A stretch of 64,000 nt of DNA from contig NZ_CP088285.1 in assembly GCF_011516645.4 (NCBI RefSeq), positions 62,001 through 126,000 of the forward strand, given 5' to 3'. This DNA comes from Bradyrhizobium septentrionale. Its GTDB lineage: Bacteria > Pseudomonadota > Alphaproteobacteria > Rhizobiales > Xanthobacteraceae. The number at the start of each line of letters is the position of its first letter. Within the stretch, counting starts at the first letter, position 1. Below the pieces are notes generated by a model. The model worked only from the letters and a program-made list of their open reading frames with translations, had not been told where the DNA came from and did no database searches. Positions 42,109-50,512 of this stretch are shown here, one piece after another. The position numbers and the translations under genes were made by a program.

Positions 42109-43089
42109 TTAAGAGGCCGGCTTGAGCACCGGCGTCCATTTCGCGATCTCGCTCTTGACGAGGGTCGCCAGCGCCTCCGGGGTGCGGTTGGCGGGCGCCG
42201 GGATCACGCTGCCGAGCTCAAGCAGGCGCTTGCGGACGGTCTCGTCGTCGAGCGCCTTGATGACCGCCGCATTCAGGGTGGCGATGATGGCGGGCGAGGT
42301 TCCCTTCGGCGCGAAGATCGCGTTCCAGGCCTGGGCCTGGAAATCCGGCAGGCCGGCCTCCGCCGTGGTCGGGACGTTAGGCAGCGACGGATTGCGCTCG
42401 GGGGTCGCGATCGCGTAGGCCTTGATGGTGCCGGCATTGATCTGCGGCACCGCGTTGACGATCTGGTCGCACATGTAATCGACCTGACCGGCGACCAGCG
42501 CGTTCATCGCAGGTCCTGTGCCGTTGAAGGGCACGCCGACCGGTTTGACGCCGAGGATCGAGTTCAAGAGCTCGCAGGACACGTGGGAGACCGAGCCAAT
42601 GCCGGCATGCGCGGCGTTGATCTTCTCGGCATTGGCCTTCACATAGGCGACGAATTCCTTGAGATCCTTCGGCGGAAAATCCTTGCGGGCGAGGATCAGG
42701 ATCGGCGTGCCGGCGAGCAGCGCGATGGGCTCGAAATCCTTTTCCGGGTGATAGGCCAGCTTCGGGTAGAGCGGCACCGAGGCGGCGTGCGTGCCCATAT
42801 GCCCGGTAACCAGCGTATAGCCGTCATTGGCGGCACGCGCGGCGCGCGTCGTCGCGGTGGTGCCGCCGGCGCCGACCACGTTCTCGATCACGATGCTCTG
42901 TCCCAAGGTCGGCGCCATATTCGCGGTGACGATGCGCGAGATGACGTCGGTCGGACCGCCGGCTGCGAACGGCACGATCATGGTGATGGTGCGGGTCGGG
43001 TAGCTCTGCGCGGACGCCGGCACGGCTGCGGCGCTCAGTGCGGCAAATGCCGAAAGGCATGCGCCCGCAAGCGAGCGAATGGAGATCAT
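42109..43089 (-). CDS. Tripartite tricarboxylate transporter substrate-binding protein (Bug/TctC family)
   Basis: A 326-residue exported binding protein. The signal peptide is MISIRSLAGACLSAFAALSA ending VPASAQ. The Bug signature follows: YPTRTITMIVPFAAGGPTDV and IENVVGAGGTTATTRAARAA, then PFNGTGPAMNALVAGQVDYM. GGGAGGATTCG precedes the ATG at 43089. It belongs with the tctA and tctB genes upstream. A terminator hairpin lies between them, so it may be expressed from partial read-through or its own promoter. Bug proteins bind carboxylates of many kinds; citrate-like ligands are only a guess. Confidence 0.92.
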   Translation of the reverse strand: MISIRSLAGACLSAFAALSAAAVPASAQSYPTRTITMIVPFAAGGPTDVISRIVTANMAPTLGQSIVIENVVGAGGTTATTRAARAANDGYTLVTGHMGTHAASVPLYPKLAYHPEKDFEPIALLAGTPILILARKDFPPKDLKEFVAYVKANAEKINAAHAGIGSVSHVSCELLNSILGVKPVGVPFNGTGPAMNALVAGQVDYMCDQIVNAVPQINAGTIKAYAIATPERNPSLPNVPTTAEAGLPDFQAQAWNAIFAPKGTSPAIIATLNAAVIKALDDETVRKRLLELGSVIPAPANRTPEALATLVKSEIAKWTPVLKPAS

Positions 43090-43120
43090 TTCGAATCCTC
43101 CCGGGAACGTTTGACCAATA

Positions 43121-43149
43121 AAAATGCCGGCCAAATCGGCCAGCATTTT
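43121..43149 (-). terminator. Terminator between tctA and the tctC-like gene
   Basis: On the minus strand AAAATGC-T-GGCC, five bases, GGCC-G-GCATTTT is followed by TATTGG. The stem is long with one mismatch. It lies 32 bases before the start of the binding-protein gene, on the transcription path from tctA. Confidence 0.68.
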
Positions 43150-43222
43150 CATTTCACGAGACGACATCGAGTGTCGATTGGACTTCCGCCTGCGGCGCGC
43201 CGACGCAGGGCCGGCAGTACGC

Positions 43223-44785
43223 TCAGCCCTCGGACTCCACGAACACTTCGTCGCGCTTGGCACGCAAGCTCGGCAGCACGGCAAGCACCAGCAGGCCTGC
43301 CGCGATCGCCAGCAGCACCGCCGATAGCGGCCGCGACAGGAACACGCTCCAGTCGCCGCGCGAGATCAAGAGTGCACGACGCAGGTTCTCCTCCATCAGC
43401 GGGCCGAGCACCATGCCGAGCAGCAGCGGCGCCGGCTCGAAATCGTGCTTGATCAGCCAGTAGCCGACCAGGCCGAACGCGCCTGCGAGGACGACGTCGA
43501 CCGGCGCGTTGTTCACCGAATAGATGCCGATCGCACAGAAGATCACGATCGAGGGGAACATCAGCCGGTACGGCACGCGCAGCAGACGGACCCAGATGCC
43601 GACCAGCGGCAGGTTGATGATGATCAGCATCAGATTGCCGATCCACATCGAGGCGATCATGCCCCAGACCAGATCGGGCTGCTTCTGCATCACCTGGGGA
43701 CCCGGCACGATGCCATGAATGGTCATCGCGCCGACCATCAGCGCCATCACCGCATTCGGCGGGATGCCGAGGGTGAGCAGCGGGATGAACGAGGTCTGCG
43801 CCGCGGCGTTGTTGGCGCTTTCCGGCGCCGCCACGCCCTCGATCGCGCCGCGGCCGAACCGCGATGGATTTTTCGCCAGCTTCTTCTCGAGCGTATAGGC
43901 CGCGAACGACGCGATCACGGCGCCGCCGCCCGGCAGGATGCCGAGGATCGAGCCGAGCACCGTGCCGCGCAGGATCGCAGGCGTGGAATCGATCAGGTCC
44001 TTCCTGGTCGGCATCAGACCGGCGATCTTCTGCTGCACCAGATCGCGGCTCATCTCCGCGCCGTGGTCGAGGTTGCGGATGATCTCCGCGAAGCCGAACA
44101 CGCCCATCGCCACGGTGGCAAAGCCGAGGCCGTCGGCGAGCTCGGGGATGTTGAAGGCCATGCGCGAGGCGCCGGTCTCGATGTCGGAGCCGACCATCGA
44201 CAGCAACAGGCCCAACACGATCATCGCGATCGCCTTCAGCACCGAGCCCTTGGCGAGCACCACCGCAAAGATCAGGCCGAGCACCATCAGCGAGAAATAT
44301 TCGGCCGGGCCGAATGCCAGCGCGAGCTTGGTCAGCGGCGCGCCGAGCACGGCGATCAGCACGGTCGCGACGCAGCCGGCGAAGAACGAGCCGATCGCGG
44401 CGATCGCCAGCGCCGGGCCGGCGCGGCCTTGCTTGGCCATCTGGTGGCCGTCGAGCGCGGTGACCACGGAGGTCGCCTCACCCGGAATATTGACCAGGAT
44501 CGAGGTGGTCGAACCGCCATATTGCGCGCCGTAATAGATGCCGGCGAGCATGATCAGCGCACCGACCGGCGGCAGGCCGAAGGTGATCGGCAGCAGCATC
44601 GCGACGGTGGCGATGGTGCCGATGCCCGGCAGCACGCCGACCAGCGTGCCGACCAGTGCGCCAATCAGGCACATAAGAATATTGATCGAAATCGGGACCG
44701 ACAGGCCGAAGAGCCACGAGGGAGACCACCAGGTGATCTGAAACACCACACCGAAACCGTGGGCGAGATTGGCAAACAGCTCCAT
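43223..44785 (-). CDS. tctA: Tripartite tricarboxylate transporter large permease subunit
   Basis: A 520-residue membrane protein with about twelve helices. The family motif is in GTLVGVLPGIGTIATVAMLL and again, in the second half, GTVLGSILGILPGGGAVIAS; GIYYGAQYGGSTTSILVNIP GEATS is the most conserved segment. It is the main channel of a TTT transporter, driven by an ion gradient rather than ATP. The gene begins seven bases after tctB. Homology is clear, and the substrate depends on the binding protein. Confidence 0.95.
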   Translation of the reverse strand: MELFANLAHGFGVVFQITWWSPSWLFGLSVPISINILMCLIGALVGTLVGVLPGIGTIATVAMLLPITFGLPPVGALIMLAGIYYGAQYGGSTTSILVNIPGEATSVVTALDGHQMAKQGRAGPALAIAAIGSFFAGCVATVLIAVLGAPLTKLALAFGPAEYFSLMVLGLIFAVVLAKGSVLKAIAMIVLGLLLSMVGSDIETGASRMAFNIPELADGLGFATVAMGVFGFAEIIRNLDHGAEMSRDLVQQKIAGLMPTRKDLIDSTPAILRGTVLGSILGILPGGGAVIASFAAYTLEKKLAKNPSRFGRGAIEGVAAPESANNAAAQTSFIPLLTLGIPPNAVMALMVGAMTIHGIVPGPQVMQKQPDLVWGMIASMWIGNLMLIIINLPLVGIWVRLLRVPYRLMFPSIVIFCAIGIYSVNNAPVDVVLAGAFGLVGYWLIKHDFEPAPLLLGMVLGPLMEENLRRALLISRGDWSVFLSRPLSAVLLAIAAGLLVLAVLPSLRAKRDEVFVESEG

Positions 44786-44792
44786 TTCGCCC

Positions 44793-45293
44793 TCACTGAA
44801 TCAGGAAACGCGGGAACATCGGCATTGGAAGTCCCAGCACATAAGGAAACAGCAGCGCGCAGCCGAGCGTCAGACAGCCGCCGACGATGATCGCTTCGAT
44901 CCATCTTGTCTCATGCGAGCCAAGCGCTGCGATGAGGAAGGCGGCAAAGGCCGAGACGACGAGCCCGAGCGGACGGATCGCCACGGCGAAGAACACGATG
45001 GCCGCGGATACGAACAGCGGGCCGCGCCAGGAATAGGCCGCGATATGCGGGCCGTCCTGCAGGAGTCCCATCAGCGCGACGGCGCCGCCGAGCAGCAACA
45101 GCAGCACGGCAAACATGCGCGGCGCGGTTCCGGCGCCGAACGAAAATCCATGCATGCCTTGCAAATCGCTCGAGGCCCACAAGGCAAACAGCGCCACCGC
45201 CATCATGGCGAGACCGCCGACAAAGTCCTGCGGACCGCGTACCCATTTCGGCAAGATCGATTTGACCGGCGCCTCGCTCGGCGTATCGCTCAT
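44793..45293 (-). CDS. tctB: Tripartite tricarboxylate transporter small permease subunit
   Basis: A 166-residue membrane protein with four helices (DFVGGLAMMAVALFALWASS, MFAVLLLLLGGAVALMGLL, PLFVSAAIVFFAVAIRPLGL, VGGCLTLGCALLFPYVLGLP). This is the poorly conserved small subunit of the TTT family, identified by size, helix layout and place directly before tctA. The N-terminus of 20 residues is cytoplasmic and polar. It is the first gene of the tctBA unit. Confidence 0.92.
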   Translation of the reverse strand: MSDTPSEAPVKSILPKWVRGPQDFVGGLAMMAVALFALWASSDLQGMHGFSFGAGTAPRMFAVLLLLLGGAVALMGLLQDGPHIAAYSWRGPLFVSAAIVFFAVAIRPLGLVVSAFAAFLIAALGSHETRWIEAIIVGGCLTLGCALLFPYVLGLPMPMFPRFLIQ

Positions 45294-45386
45294 GACTTCG
45301 CTTCCCCCGTCAGGGCTGTCCCGCCCGTTTTGATTGAATGGCTTTGCTTGCGGTGCGTTGACCGCAAGCCTTGCTAGCGATTTTCG

Positions 45387-45920
45387 TCAGATAACGCCAG
45401 CAAAACCCAAGAGGCCGCCGGCAAGCAACATCCACAAGGGGTTGATCCGCGTCGCAAACGCAAGCGCTGCCGCGACAATGGTGATCAGAACCGCGATCCA
45501 ACTTTGGTCTGATGTCTGCGCCACGATCAGGCCGGAGGCGGCCATCAGGCCGATCGACAGCGGAACCAGTGCCGCCTGAATGATCGCCGGCCAGCGTGCA
45601 CCGCGCGAGCGATCGAGGAAACGGCTTACATAATAGGCAAGCAAAGCGGTCGGCCCACACATCGCCACCGTTGCGGCCAACGCCCCGGCGACGCCTGCGA
45701 CAGAATAGCCTATCAGCGTCACGATCAGCACGTTCGGCCCCGGCGAGAGCTGCGAGATCGCGAACACGTCGGCGAACTGCTTGTCGGTCAGCCAGTGATG
45801 GACGTCGACGGCTGCACGGTGCATTTCGGGTATAGCCGAATTGGCCCCGCCGACCGCAAACAGCGACATCAGGCCGAAGGTCCAGAGCAGCGCCGCGATC
45901 GGGTTGGGCTCCGGGCTCAT
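45387..45920 (-). CDS. Chromate transporter family protein, half-size (CHR), second gene
   Basis: A 177-residue membrane protein matching one half of ChrA. It reads LLWTFGLMSLFAVGGANSAI, then FADVFAISQLSPGPNVLIVT, where the SPGPN motif is characteristic. About five helices follow. It pairs with the half-size protein encoded upstream; the start codon overlaps that gene's stop by four bases (ATGA). Short-chain CHR pairs work as two-protein carriers and can export chromate, but many have other or unknown substrates. Confidence 0.85.
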   Translation of the reverse strand: MSPEPNPIAALLWTFGLMSLFAVGGANSAIPEMHRAAVDVHHWLTDKQFADVFAISQLSPGPNVLIVTLIGYSVAGVAGALAATVAMCGPTALLAYYVSRFLDRSRGARWPAIIQAALVPLSIGLMAASGLIVAQTSDQSWIAVLITIVAAALAFATRINPLWMLLAGGLLGFAGVI

Positions 45921-46528
45921 GCCTTCACCATGCGGCGTGTCAGGATCGTGATCGCAATGCTGTGCGGGATCGCCACCAGCAGCACGATCTGCAGCGGCCA
46001 CCGGATCAGTCCGATCGCGACGAAAACCGCCGCCAGAATGACCAGGCCTGTGACATCGCGCCGCTGCAACAGCGGCATCATCATCTTGAGGACGACGGCG
46101 AACAGCAGCCCGACCGCGGCACAGGCCACGCCGGCGAGCGTCCGGCCCAGGACGTCGATATCGCCGTAGCGGGCGTAGAGCGCGGCAAGGACGGTCGCGA
46201 TCACCATCGGCGGGCCGACCAGCCCGGCGAAGGCCGCGAGCCCGCCGGCAACGCCGCGAAACCGTGCGCCGAACACGACCGACAGGTTGACGATGTTCGG
46301 ACCTGGCAGGAAATGGCACAGCGCGAAGGTCTCGTTGAACTCCTCCGCCGTCATCCAGCGGTGATGCTCGACGATCGAGCGCCGGGCCCAGACCAAAACC
46401 CCGCCAAAACCGGCCAGCGACATCTTGGCAAAGGCCAGGAACAGCTCGAGCAGGCCGGGCTGGTGGGGCGGCGATGGCGTGGAGGGAGCCGGCGCTGGGG
46501 CGGCGACCGGCGGGGATTCCGGGGGCAT
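45917..46528 (-). CDS. Chromate transporter family protein, half-size (CHR), first gene
   Basis: A 203-residue membrane protein, the other half of a split ChrA. A proline- and alanine-rich cytoplasmic tail of about 25 residues is followed by LELFLAFAKMSLAGFGGVLV, then TFALCHFLPGPNIVNLSVVF with the PGPN motif and about five more helices. The pair with the overlapping gene downstream gives the usual inverted two-domain arrangement. No chromate regulator (ChrB) is nearby, so chromate resistance is not implied. It is divergent from ssrA. Confidence 0.85.
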   Translation of the reverse strand: MPPESPPVAAPAPAPSTPSPPHQPGLLELFLAFAKMSLAGFGGVLVWARRSIVEHHRWMTAEEFNETFALCHFLPGPNIVNLSVVFGARFRGVAGGLAAFAGLVGPPMVIATVLAALYARYGDIDVLGRTLAGVACAAVGLLFAVVLKMMMPLLQRRDVTGLVILAAVFVAIGLIRWPLQIVLLVAIPHSIAITILTRRMVKA

Positions 46529-46639
46529 GCGCGAAATCTAAAGCGGCTGGCGGACCCCGGCCAAGCCAAATCGGCGTGTTTTCACACCTGAACAAGCCTG
46601 AATCGGCTCTGTTTTTCTCCGTCCGCGCCGCCTATATTG

Positions 46640-46968
46640 GCGGTGCCGGTTCGCCGGCTATGGAAATAAATGGCCGTCGCAATAAACCATTCGGACCCGG
46701 GGGCGGTACCCGGCGCCTCCACCAAAACCCATCATGGGTGGCTTTTGGCGGGGGCGAAATAGGATCGACGAGGGCGTAAAGGGCGTGTTTTTTCTCGGTA
46801 TGGTTCCGCCGTTATCGGGCTAATGCAATAGTTGCCAACGACAACTTTGCTCCGGTTGCTCAGGCTGCGTAACGCAGTTTGAAAGACCATCTTAAAGTCC
46901 TAACGGGTTAAGCTCCGTTAGGCGGGGTTCGGAGGCACCTGGCAACAGAAGCCTCCACTTTATTTTTC
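46640..46968 (+). ncRNA. ssrA: Transfer-messenger RNA, circularly permuted two-piece form
   Basis: The gene has the permuted order known in alphaproteobacteria: acceptor piece first, then a short spacer, then the coding piece. The acceptor piece ends CGCCTCCACCA at 46724. After a spacer with an ACCCAT/ATGGGT hairpin the coding piece starts GGGGGCGAAATAGGATCGAC at 46750; its first seven bases pair with CGCCTCC to form the acceptor stem. The tag frame is at 46834-46872. The 3' end is placed at the hairpin GGAGGC/GCCTCC with T-run near 46931-46967. The 5' end is set approximately, from a TATATT -10 at 46633-46638. It rescues stalled ribosomes and marks the nascent chains. The adjacent sspB encodes an adaptor for the tag. 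The remaining spacer to 47102 holds no gene. Confidence 0.95.
46834..46872 (+). other. tmRNA proteolysis tag reading frame
   Basis: GCC AAC GAC AAC TTT GCT and following codons give ANDNFAPVAQAA, then TAA. The C-terminal AA is read by ClpX, and the AND part by SspB. The resume codon is GCC at 46834. Confidence 0.93.
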
Positions 46969-47102
46969 CGATCGGGCGTGCGCCCGTATTTCAGCCACCC
47001 ACCCTGCTGATTTCCGGCTCCCGGCGGGGTAGCATGGCCAAAAGGGCGAGTCGGACGGTCCGGCGATGCCTACCGGCCAATTTTCGAAGCGACAGGATTA
47101 CG

Positions 47103-47621
47103 ATGGCGACCGATCACATCCGATATGACGTGCTGGCGCGCGATGCGCTGCGCGGGGTGCTGCGCCGGGTGTTGTCCGACGCCGCCGAACATGGCCTGCC
47201 GGGCGAGCACCATTTCTACATCACCTTCCTGTCGCATGGCGACGGCGTGAAGCTGTCGACGCGGCTGCTCGCGCAATATCCGGAAGAGATGACGATCATC
47301 CTGCAGCACCAGTTCTGGGATCTGGTGGTCACCGAGGATCGCTTCGAGGTCGGCCTTTCGTTCGGCGGCATTCCGGAGCGGCTGACCGTGCCGTTTGCCG
47401 CGGTGACGCGCTTCCTCGATCCGTCCGCGCCGTTCGATCTGCGATTCGATGTCTCGGACGCGTTGTCCGAAGAGCCGCCCGCCACGGCGCCGGCTTCTCC
47501 CCTCCCCGCGCCTGCCGCCCGCGCGGCGGTCGAGACCGAGACGGCCGAGACCGAGCAGGAGCCCGCGAAGCCCAGCGAAGGCGCCGAGGTCGTGCGTCTC
47601 GATCGTTTCCGCAAGAAATAA
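47103..47621 (+). CDS. sspB: SspB, ClpXP adaptor for ssrA-tagged proteins (alphaproteobacterial type)
   Basis: A 172-residue adaptor. The folded domain (residues 1-125) reads MATDHIRYDVLARDALRGVL, EHHFYITFLSHGDGVKLSTR and MTIILQHQFWDLVVTEDRFE then VGLSFGGIPERLTVPFAAVT, as in the alpha form of SspB. A flexible Ala/Pro/Glu-rich linker follows and ends in EVVRLDRFRKK, the short C-terminal peptide that docks on ClpX. The ATG at 47103 has AGGA nine bases before it. The gene lies about 135 bases after ssrA, whose tag it recognises. Co-location of tag and adaptor is an unusually direct functional pairing. Confidence 0.93.
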   Translation: MATDHIRYDVLARDALRGVLRRVLSDAAEHGLPGEHHFYITFLSHGDGVKLSTRLLAQYPEEMTIILQHQFWDLVVTEDRFEVGLSFGGIPERLTVPFAAVTRFLDPSAPFDLRFDVSDALSEEPPATAPASPLPAPAARAAVETETAETEQEPAKPSEGAEVVRLDRFRKK

Positions 47622-47666
47622 TCTAAACACCGATCGCTCCGCGACCTTGTAGGATGCCTGCCAGGA

Positions 47667-47691
47667 CCGGGATGACCGATCGTCATCCCGG
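47667..47691. repeat. Perfect hairpin between sspB and fumC
   Basis: CCGGGATGAC, a five-base loop and GTCATCCCGG form a 10-bp perfect stem 45 bases after the sspB stop. GATGAC/GTCATC resembles the ends of the palindromic repeats at 31702 and 35893. It may end sspB transcription, though no T-run follows. Confidence 0.6.
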
Positions 47692-47796
47692 ATTATCTTC
47701 GGCATGAACGTGCCTCCGCGCCGACGCATCGGGTCGCCGCGCGGGAGAACCGGCGCCGCGCTGGTTCACGTTCTGATGACGCAACGGAGAGCATCC

Positions 47797-49212
47797 ATGG
47801 CTCAATCGACGACACCATCCAGCGCCGCCAGCCGCAGCGAGACCGACAGCTTCGGTCCGATCGACGTCCCCGCCGATCGCTACTGGGGCGCGCAGACCGA
47901 ACGCTCGCGGCAGAATTTCAAGATCGGCCACGACCGGATGCCGATCGCGATCATCCACGCGCTCGGTATCGTCAAGCTCGCGGCGGCCGAAACCAATCGC
48001 GACCTCGGCCAGCTCGATGCACGCCTCGCCGACGCCATCATCAGCGCCGCCAAGGAAGTGATCGACGGCAAGCTCGACGATCATTTTCCGCTGGTCGTGT
48101 TTCAGACCGGTTCGGGCACGCAGACCAACATGAATGTGAACGAGGTGATCGCCAACCGCGCCAACCAGATGCTCGGCGGCGAGCTCGGCGCCAAGCAGCC
48201 GATCCATCCGAACGATCACGTCAACATGAGCCAGTCGTCGAACGACTCGTTTCCGACCGCGATGCACATCGCAGCCGCAAGCCGCATCATCGCCGACCTG
48301 ATCCCCTCCCTCACCGAGTTGCATCAGGCGCTGCACCAGAAGCAGGAGACGTTCGCCAAGATCGTCAAGATCGGACGCACGCATACCCAGGACGCAACAC
48401 CGCTGACGCTCGGCCAGGAATTCTCCGGCTACGCCGCGCAGGTCGAGAGCGGCATCGCGCGGCTGCACGTTGCGGTGAAGGAGCTGTTTCCGCTGGCGCA
48501 GGGCGGCACCGCCGTCGGCACCGGCCTCAACTCGAAGCCGGAATTCGCCGGCGCTTTCGCGAGGCATGTCGCCGAGATCACCAAGCTGCCGTTCACCAGC
48601 GCGGCAAACAAGTTCGAGGCGCTGGCTTCCAACGACGCCTATGTGCTGGTGCACGGCGCAATCAATTCGGTGGCGACCGGCCTGTTCAAGATCGCCAACG
48701 ACATCCGCTTCCTCGGCTCCGGCCCGCGCTCCGGCCTCGGCGAATTGATCCTGCCCGAGAACGAGCCGGGCTCGTCGATCATGCCGGGCAAGGTCAACCC
48801 GACCCAGTGCGAAGCCATGACCATGGTCTGCTGCCAGGTGTTCGGCAATCAGACCACGATCACCGTCGCCGGCAGCCAGGGCCATTTCGAGCTGAACGTG
48901 TACAAGCCCGTTTTGGCATATTGTATGATAAATTCCATTCAACTGCTGTCTGATGTTGTCCGCTCATTTACTGAGCATTGCGTTGTCGGAATACGCGCCG
49001 ACGAAAAGCGCATCAACGAACTGATGCAGCGCTCGCTGATGCTGGTGACGGCGCTCGCGCCGAAGATCGGTTACGACAATGCGGCCAAGGTCGCCAAGAC
49101 GGCGCACGCGCGCGGAACGACGTTGAAGGAAGAGGCTTTGCGGCTTGGATTTGTTTCCGCAGATGAATTTGATCGCCTCGTGCAGCCGGACAAAATGACA
49201 CACCCGGGCTAA
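47797..49212 (+). CDS. fumC: Fumarate hydratase, class II
   Basis: A 471-residue iron-independent fumarase, converting fumarate to malate in the citric acid cycle. Motifs: [20 protein letters not shown] around residue 145, [20 protein letters not shown] with the catalytic base region, and the signature [19 protein letters not shown]. The N-terminus [20 protein letters not shown] carries about 17 extra residues before the core. The ATG at 47797 follows CGGAGAG. Codons of the segment near 48900-48970 are more AT-rich than the rest but the frame and residues remain intact. It is followed by a hairpin terminator. Confidence 0.97.
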   Translation: MAQSTTPSSAASRSETDSFGPIDVPADRYWGAQTERSRQNFKIGHDRMPIAIIHALGIVKLAAAETNRDLGQLDARLADAIISAAKEVIDGKLDDHFPLVVFQTGSGTQTNMNVNEVIANRANQMLGGELGAKQPIHPNDHVNMSQSSNDSFPTAMHIAAASRIIADLIPSLTELHQALHQKQETFAKIVKIGRTHTQDATPLTLGQEFSGYAAQVESGIARLHVAVKELFPLAQGGTAVGTGLNSKPEFAGAFARHVAEITKLPFTSAANKFEALASNDAYVLVHGAINSVATGLFKIANDIRFLGSGPRSGLGELILPENEPGSSIMPGKVNPTQCEAMTMVCCQVFGNQTTITVAGSQGHFELNVYKPVLAYCMINSIQLLSDVVRSFTEHCVVGIRADEKRINELMQRSLMLVTALAPKIGYDNAAKVAKTAHARGTTLKEEALRLGFVSADEFDRLVQPDKMTHPG

Positions 49213-49220
49213 AGCGAGCA

Positions 49221-49249
49221 CGGGCGAGCGCCCCTTCGGTGCTCGCCCG
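49221..49249 (+). terminator. Hairpin after fumC
   Basis: CGGGCGAGC (49221-49229), an 11-base loop and GCTCGCCCG (49241-49249). A strong stem eight bases after the stop. No T-run follows, so termination is probable but not certain. Confidence 0.55.
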
Positions 49250-49533
49250 CCCGATACGCGCAGCTCGCGCAATGTCCGGATAATTACGGTCAGCGCGCGT
49301 GATATAATTATGAATCATAACGCCTAAAGACTAAGGCTGCTTACCTATCAGCCCTGCGCTGGCGCGTGGTACAGACGTCTAGTTTTCGCAGAGCGAAACG
49401 GATTCTTTGATGCTATCAGAGGCATCAAATGGGGATTCGGGATGAATATCGAACCGGGCGCGCAGCGCGATCGCTCTTGCTTTCGTCACGATGCATCACC
49501 AAGTCCGCTGTGGGGACGATAAGGACGACGAGC
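49250..49533. other. Intergenic region with two small palindromes, no gene seen
   Basis: This spacer is AT-richer than its surroundings. It holds TTATGA-A-TCATAA at 49308-49320 beside a TATAAT at 49303-49308, and a hairpin TTTGATGC/GCATCAAA at 49406-49429 with an eight-base loop. These look like promoter and operator material for the DUF4169/ribbon-helix-helix pair. I found no credible reading frame here apart from the start of that pair. Confidence 0.5.
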
Positions 49534-49722
49534 ATGGGCGACGTGGTCAACCTGAAACGATTCAAGAAGCGCGGTGAGCGCGAACAAGCGGCAAAGCAGG
49601 CCGAAGCCAATCGTGCGCTATTCGGTCGCACCAAGTCCGAACGCACACGCGACGAATTTCTCGACGAGCGTAGCGCGCGACAACTCGATCAGCATCGCAT
49701 CGAAAGCGGAGACGCATCATGA
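49534..49722 (+). CDS. DUF4169 family small protein
   Basis: A 62-residue highly charged protein: MGDVVNLKRFKKRGEREQAA, then KQAEANRALFGRTKSERTRD and ARQLDQHRIESGDAS. The phrase AxANRxxFGRTKxE and the closing LDxHR are the DUF4169 pattern. AAGGACG ahead of the ATG at 49534 supports the start; a longer frame upstream reads through promoter-like DNA. It overlaps the ribbon-helix-helix gene by four bases (ATGA), so the two are translated together. The function is not known. Confidence 0.85.
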   Translation: MGDVVNLKRFKKRGEREQAAKQAEANRALFGRTKSERTRDEFLDERSARQLDQHRIESGDAS

Positions 49723-49994
49723 AGTCTCCCGTTGTTAAGCGCTCGATCGTCGTCGCCGGGCACAAGACCAGCGTCAGCCTCGAAGAAGCCTTTTGGAACG
49801 GCATGAAGGAAATTTCCGGACTGCGGAACATGACGCTGTCGGAATTGGTCGGCGAGATCGACAACAACCGTCAGCAGGGCAATCTGTCCTCGGCGATCCG
49901 GCTGTTCGTGCTCGACTACTTCCGCTCGCGCGCCACGCCGGCCGTGCCGACGGATGTCAGGCCGCAACAGGTCGACACGCGTCAGCAGGCCTGA
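49719..49994 (+). CDS. Ribbon-helix-helix domain protein
   Basis: A 91-residue protein with an RHH fold: VKRSIVVAGHKTSVSLEEAF then WNGMKEISGLRNMTLSELVG EIDNNRQQGNLSSAIRLFVL. This is the short alphaproteobacterial RHH family usually found with DUF4169 and near fumC. The strand plus two helices suggests DNA binding as a dimer. The C-terminal 20 residues are disordered. Its start lies in the ATGA overlap with DUF4169. A two-gene regulatory or toxin-antitoxin-like unit is possible, but neither protein has a known toxin motif. Confidence 0.85.
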   Translation: MKSPVVKRSIVVAGHKTSVSLEEAFWNGMKEISGLRNMTLSELVGEIDNNRQQGNLSSAIRLFVLDYFRSRATPAVPTDVRPQQVDTRQQA

Positions 49995-50042
49995 CGACCT
50001 CTCCGACCGTCGCAGACGGTCGCTCGCTGAGCGAGCTTCAGC

Positions 50043-50396
50043 ATGAAGGTCAATCGCATCGTCGCGAACGTTGCCGCGTCAGACATCGCGGCGGCGAAGT
50101 CGTTCTATCGGGACATCCTTGGCCTCGAGTCGCTGATGGATTTCGGTTGGGTTGCGACTTACGGCTCATCCGAAACGATGCAGGTTCAAATCAGCTTCGC
50201 GTCCGAAGGTGGCTCGGGCATGCCGGTGCCCGATCTTTCGATTGAGGTCGATGATCTCGCTGAGGCGCTGCGGCGCATGCAGGCGGCGGGGGTTGCGATC
50301 GAATACGGACCGACCGACGAGCCGTGGGGCGTGCGGCGCTTCTTCGTCCGCGATCCCTTCGGCAGGCTGATCAATATTCTCCAGCACCAATCGTAA
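50043..50396 (+). CDS. VOC family protein (glyoxalase-like)
   Basis: A 117-residue single vicinal-oxygen-chelate domain. It reads MKVNRIVANVAASDIAAAKS FYRDILGLESLMDFGWVATY in the first half and WGVRRFFVRDPFGRLINILQ at the end, the typical beta-alpha-beta-beta-beta module whose last Glu/Gln-type ligand is replaced by LQHQS. It might be an isomerase, a dioxygenase or a resistance protein; metal ligands are incomplete, so activity is uncertain. It starts 48 bases after the RHH gene and may be co-transcribed. Confidence 0.8.
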   Translation: MKVNRIVANVAASDIAAAKSFYRDILGLESLMDFGWVATYGSSETMQVQISFASEGGSGMPVPDLSIEVDDLAEALRRMQAAGVAIEYGPTDEPWGVRRFFVRDPFGRLINILQHQS

Positions 50397-50512
50397 GCCA
50401 GCGCGTCGCTTGACGCGTTTTCGTCACGCGAACCGGCATTCAACTTCGCTTGAAAGCGCTTCTAGAGCGCGATGAAGGTTGGTTGAATTGTTATCGCACT
50501 TGGCCCTTGTTT

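Noticed and set aside
43445..44890. A long plus-strand open frame opposite tctA and tctB
   Set aside because: The protein is Arg/His/Asp/Gln-rich with no motif; tctA on the other strand is unmistakable.
45387..46528. Chromate resistance determinant
   Set aside because: The CHR pair is clear, but no chrB or other resistance gene is present and many CHR proteins do not export chromate.
49719..49994. A toxin-antitoxin system with the RHH protein as antitoxin
   Set aside because: The partner DUF4169 protein has no toxin motif and comes first in the operon; the pair is a common neighbour of fumC rather than a mobile module.
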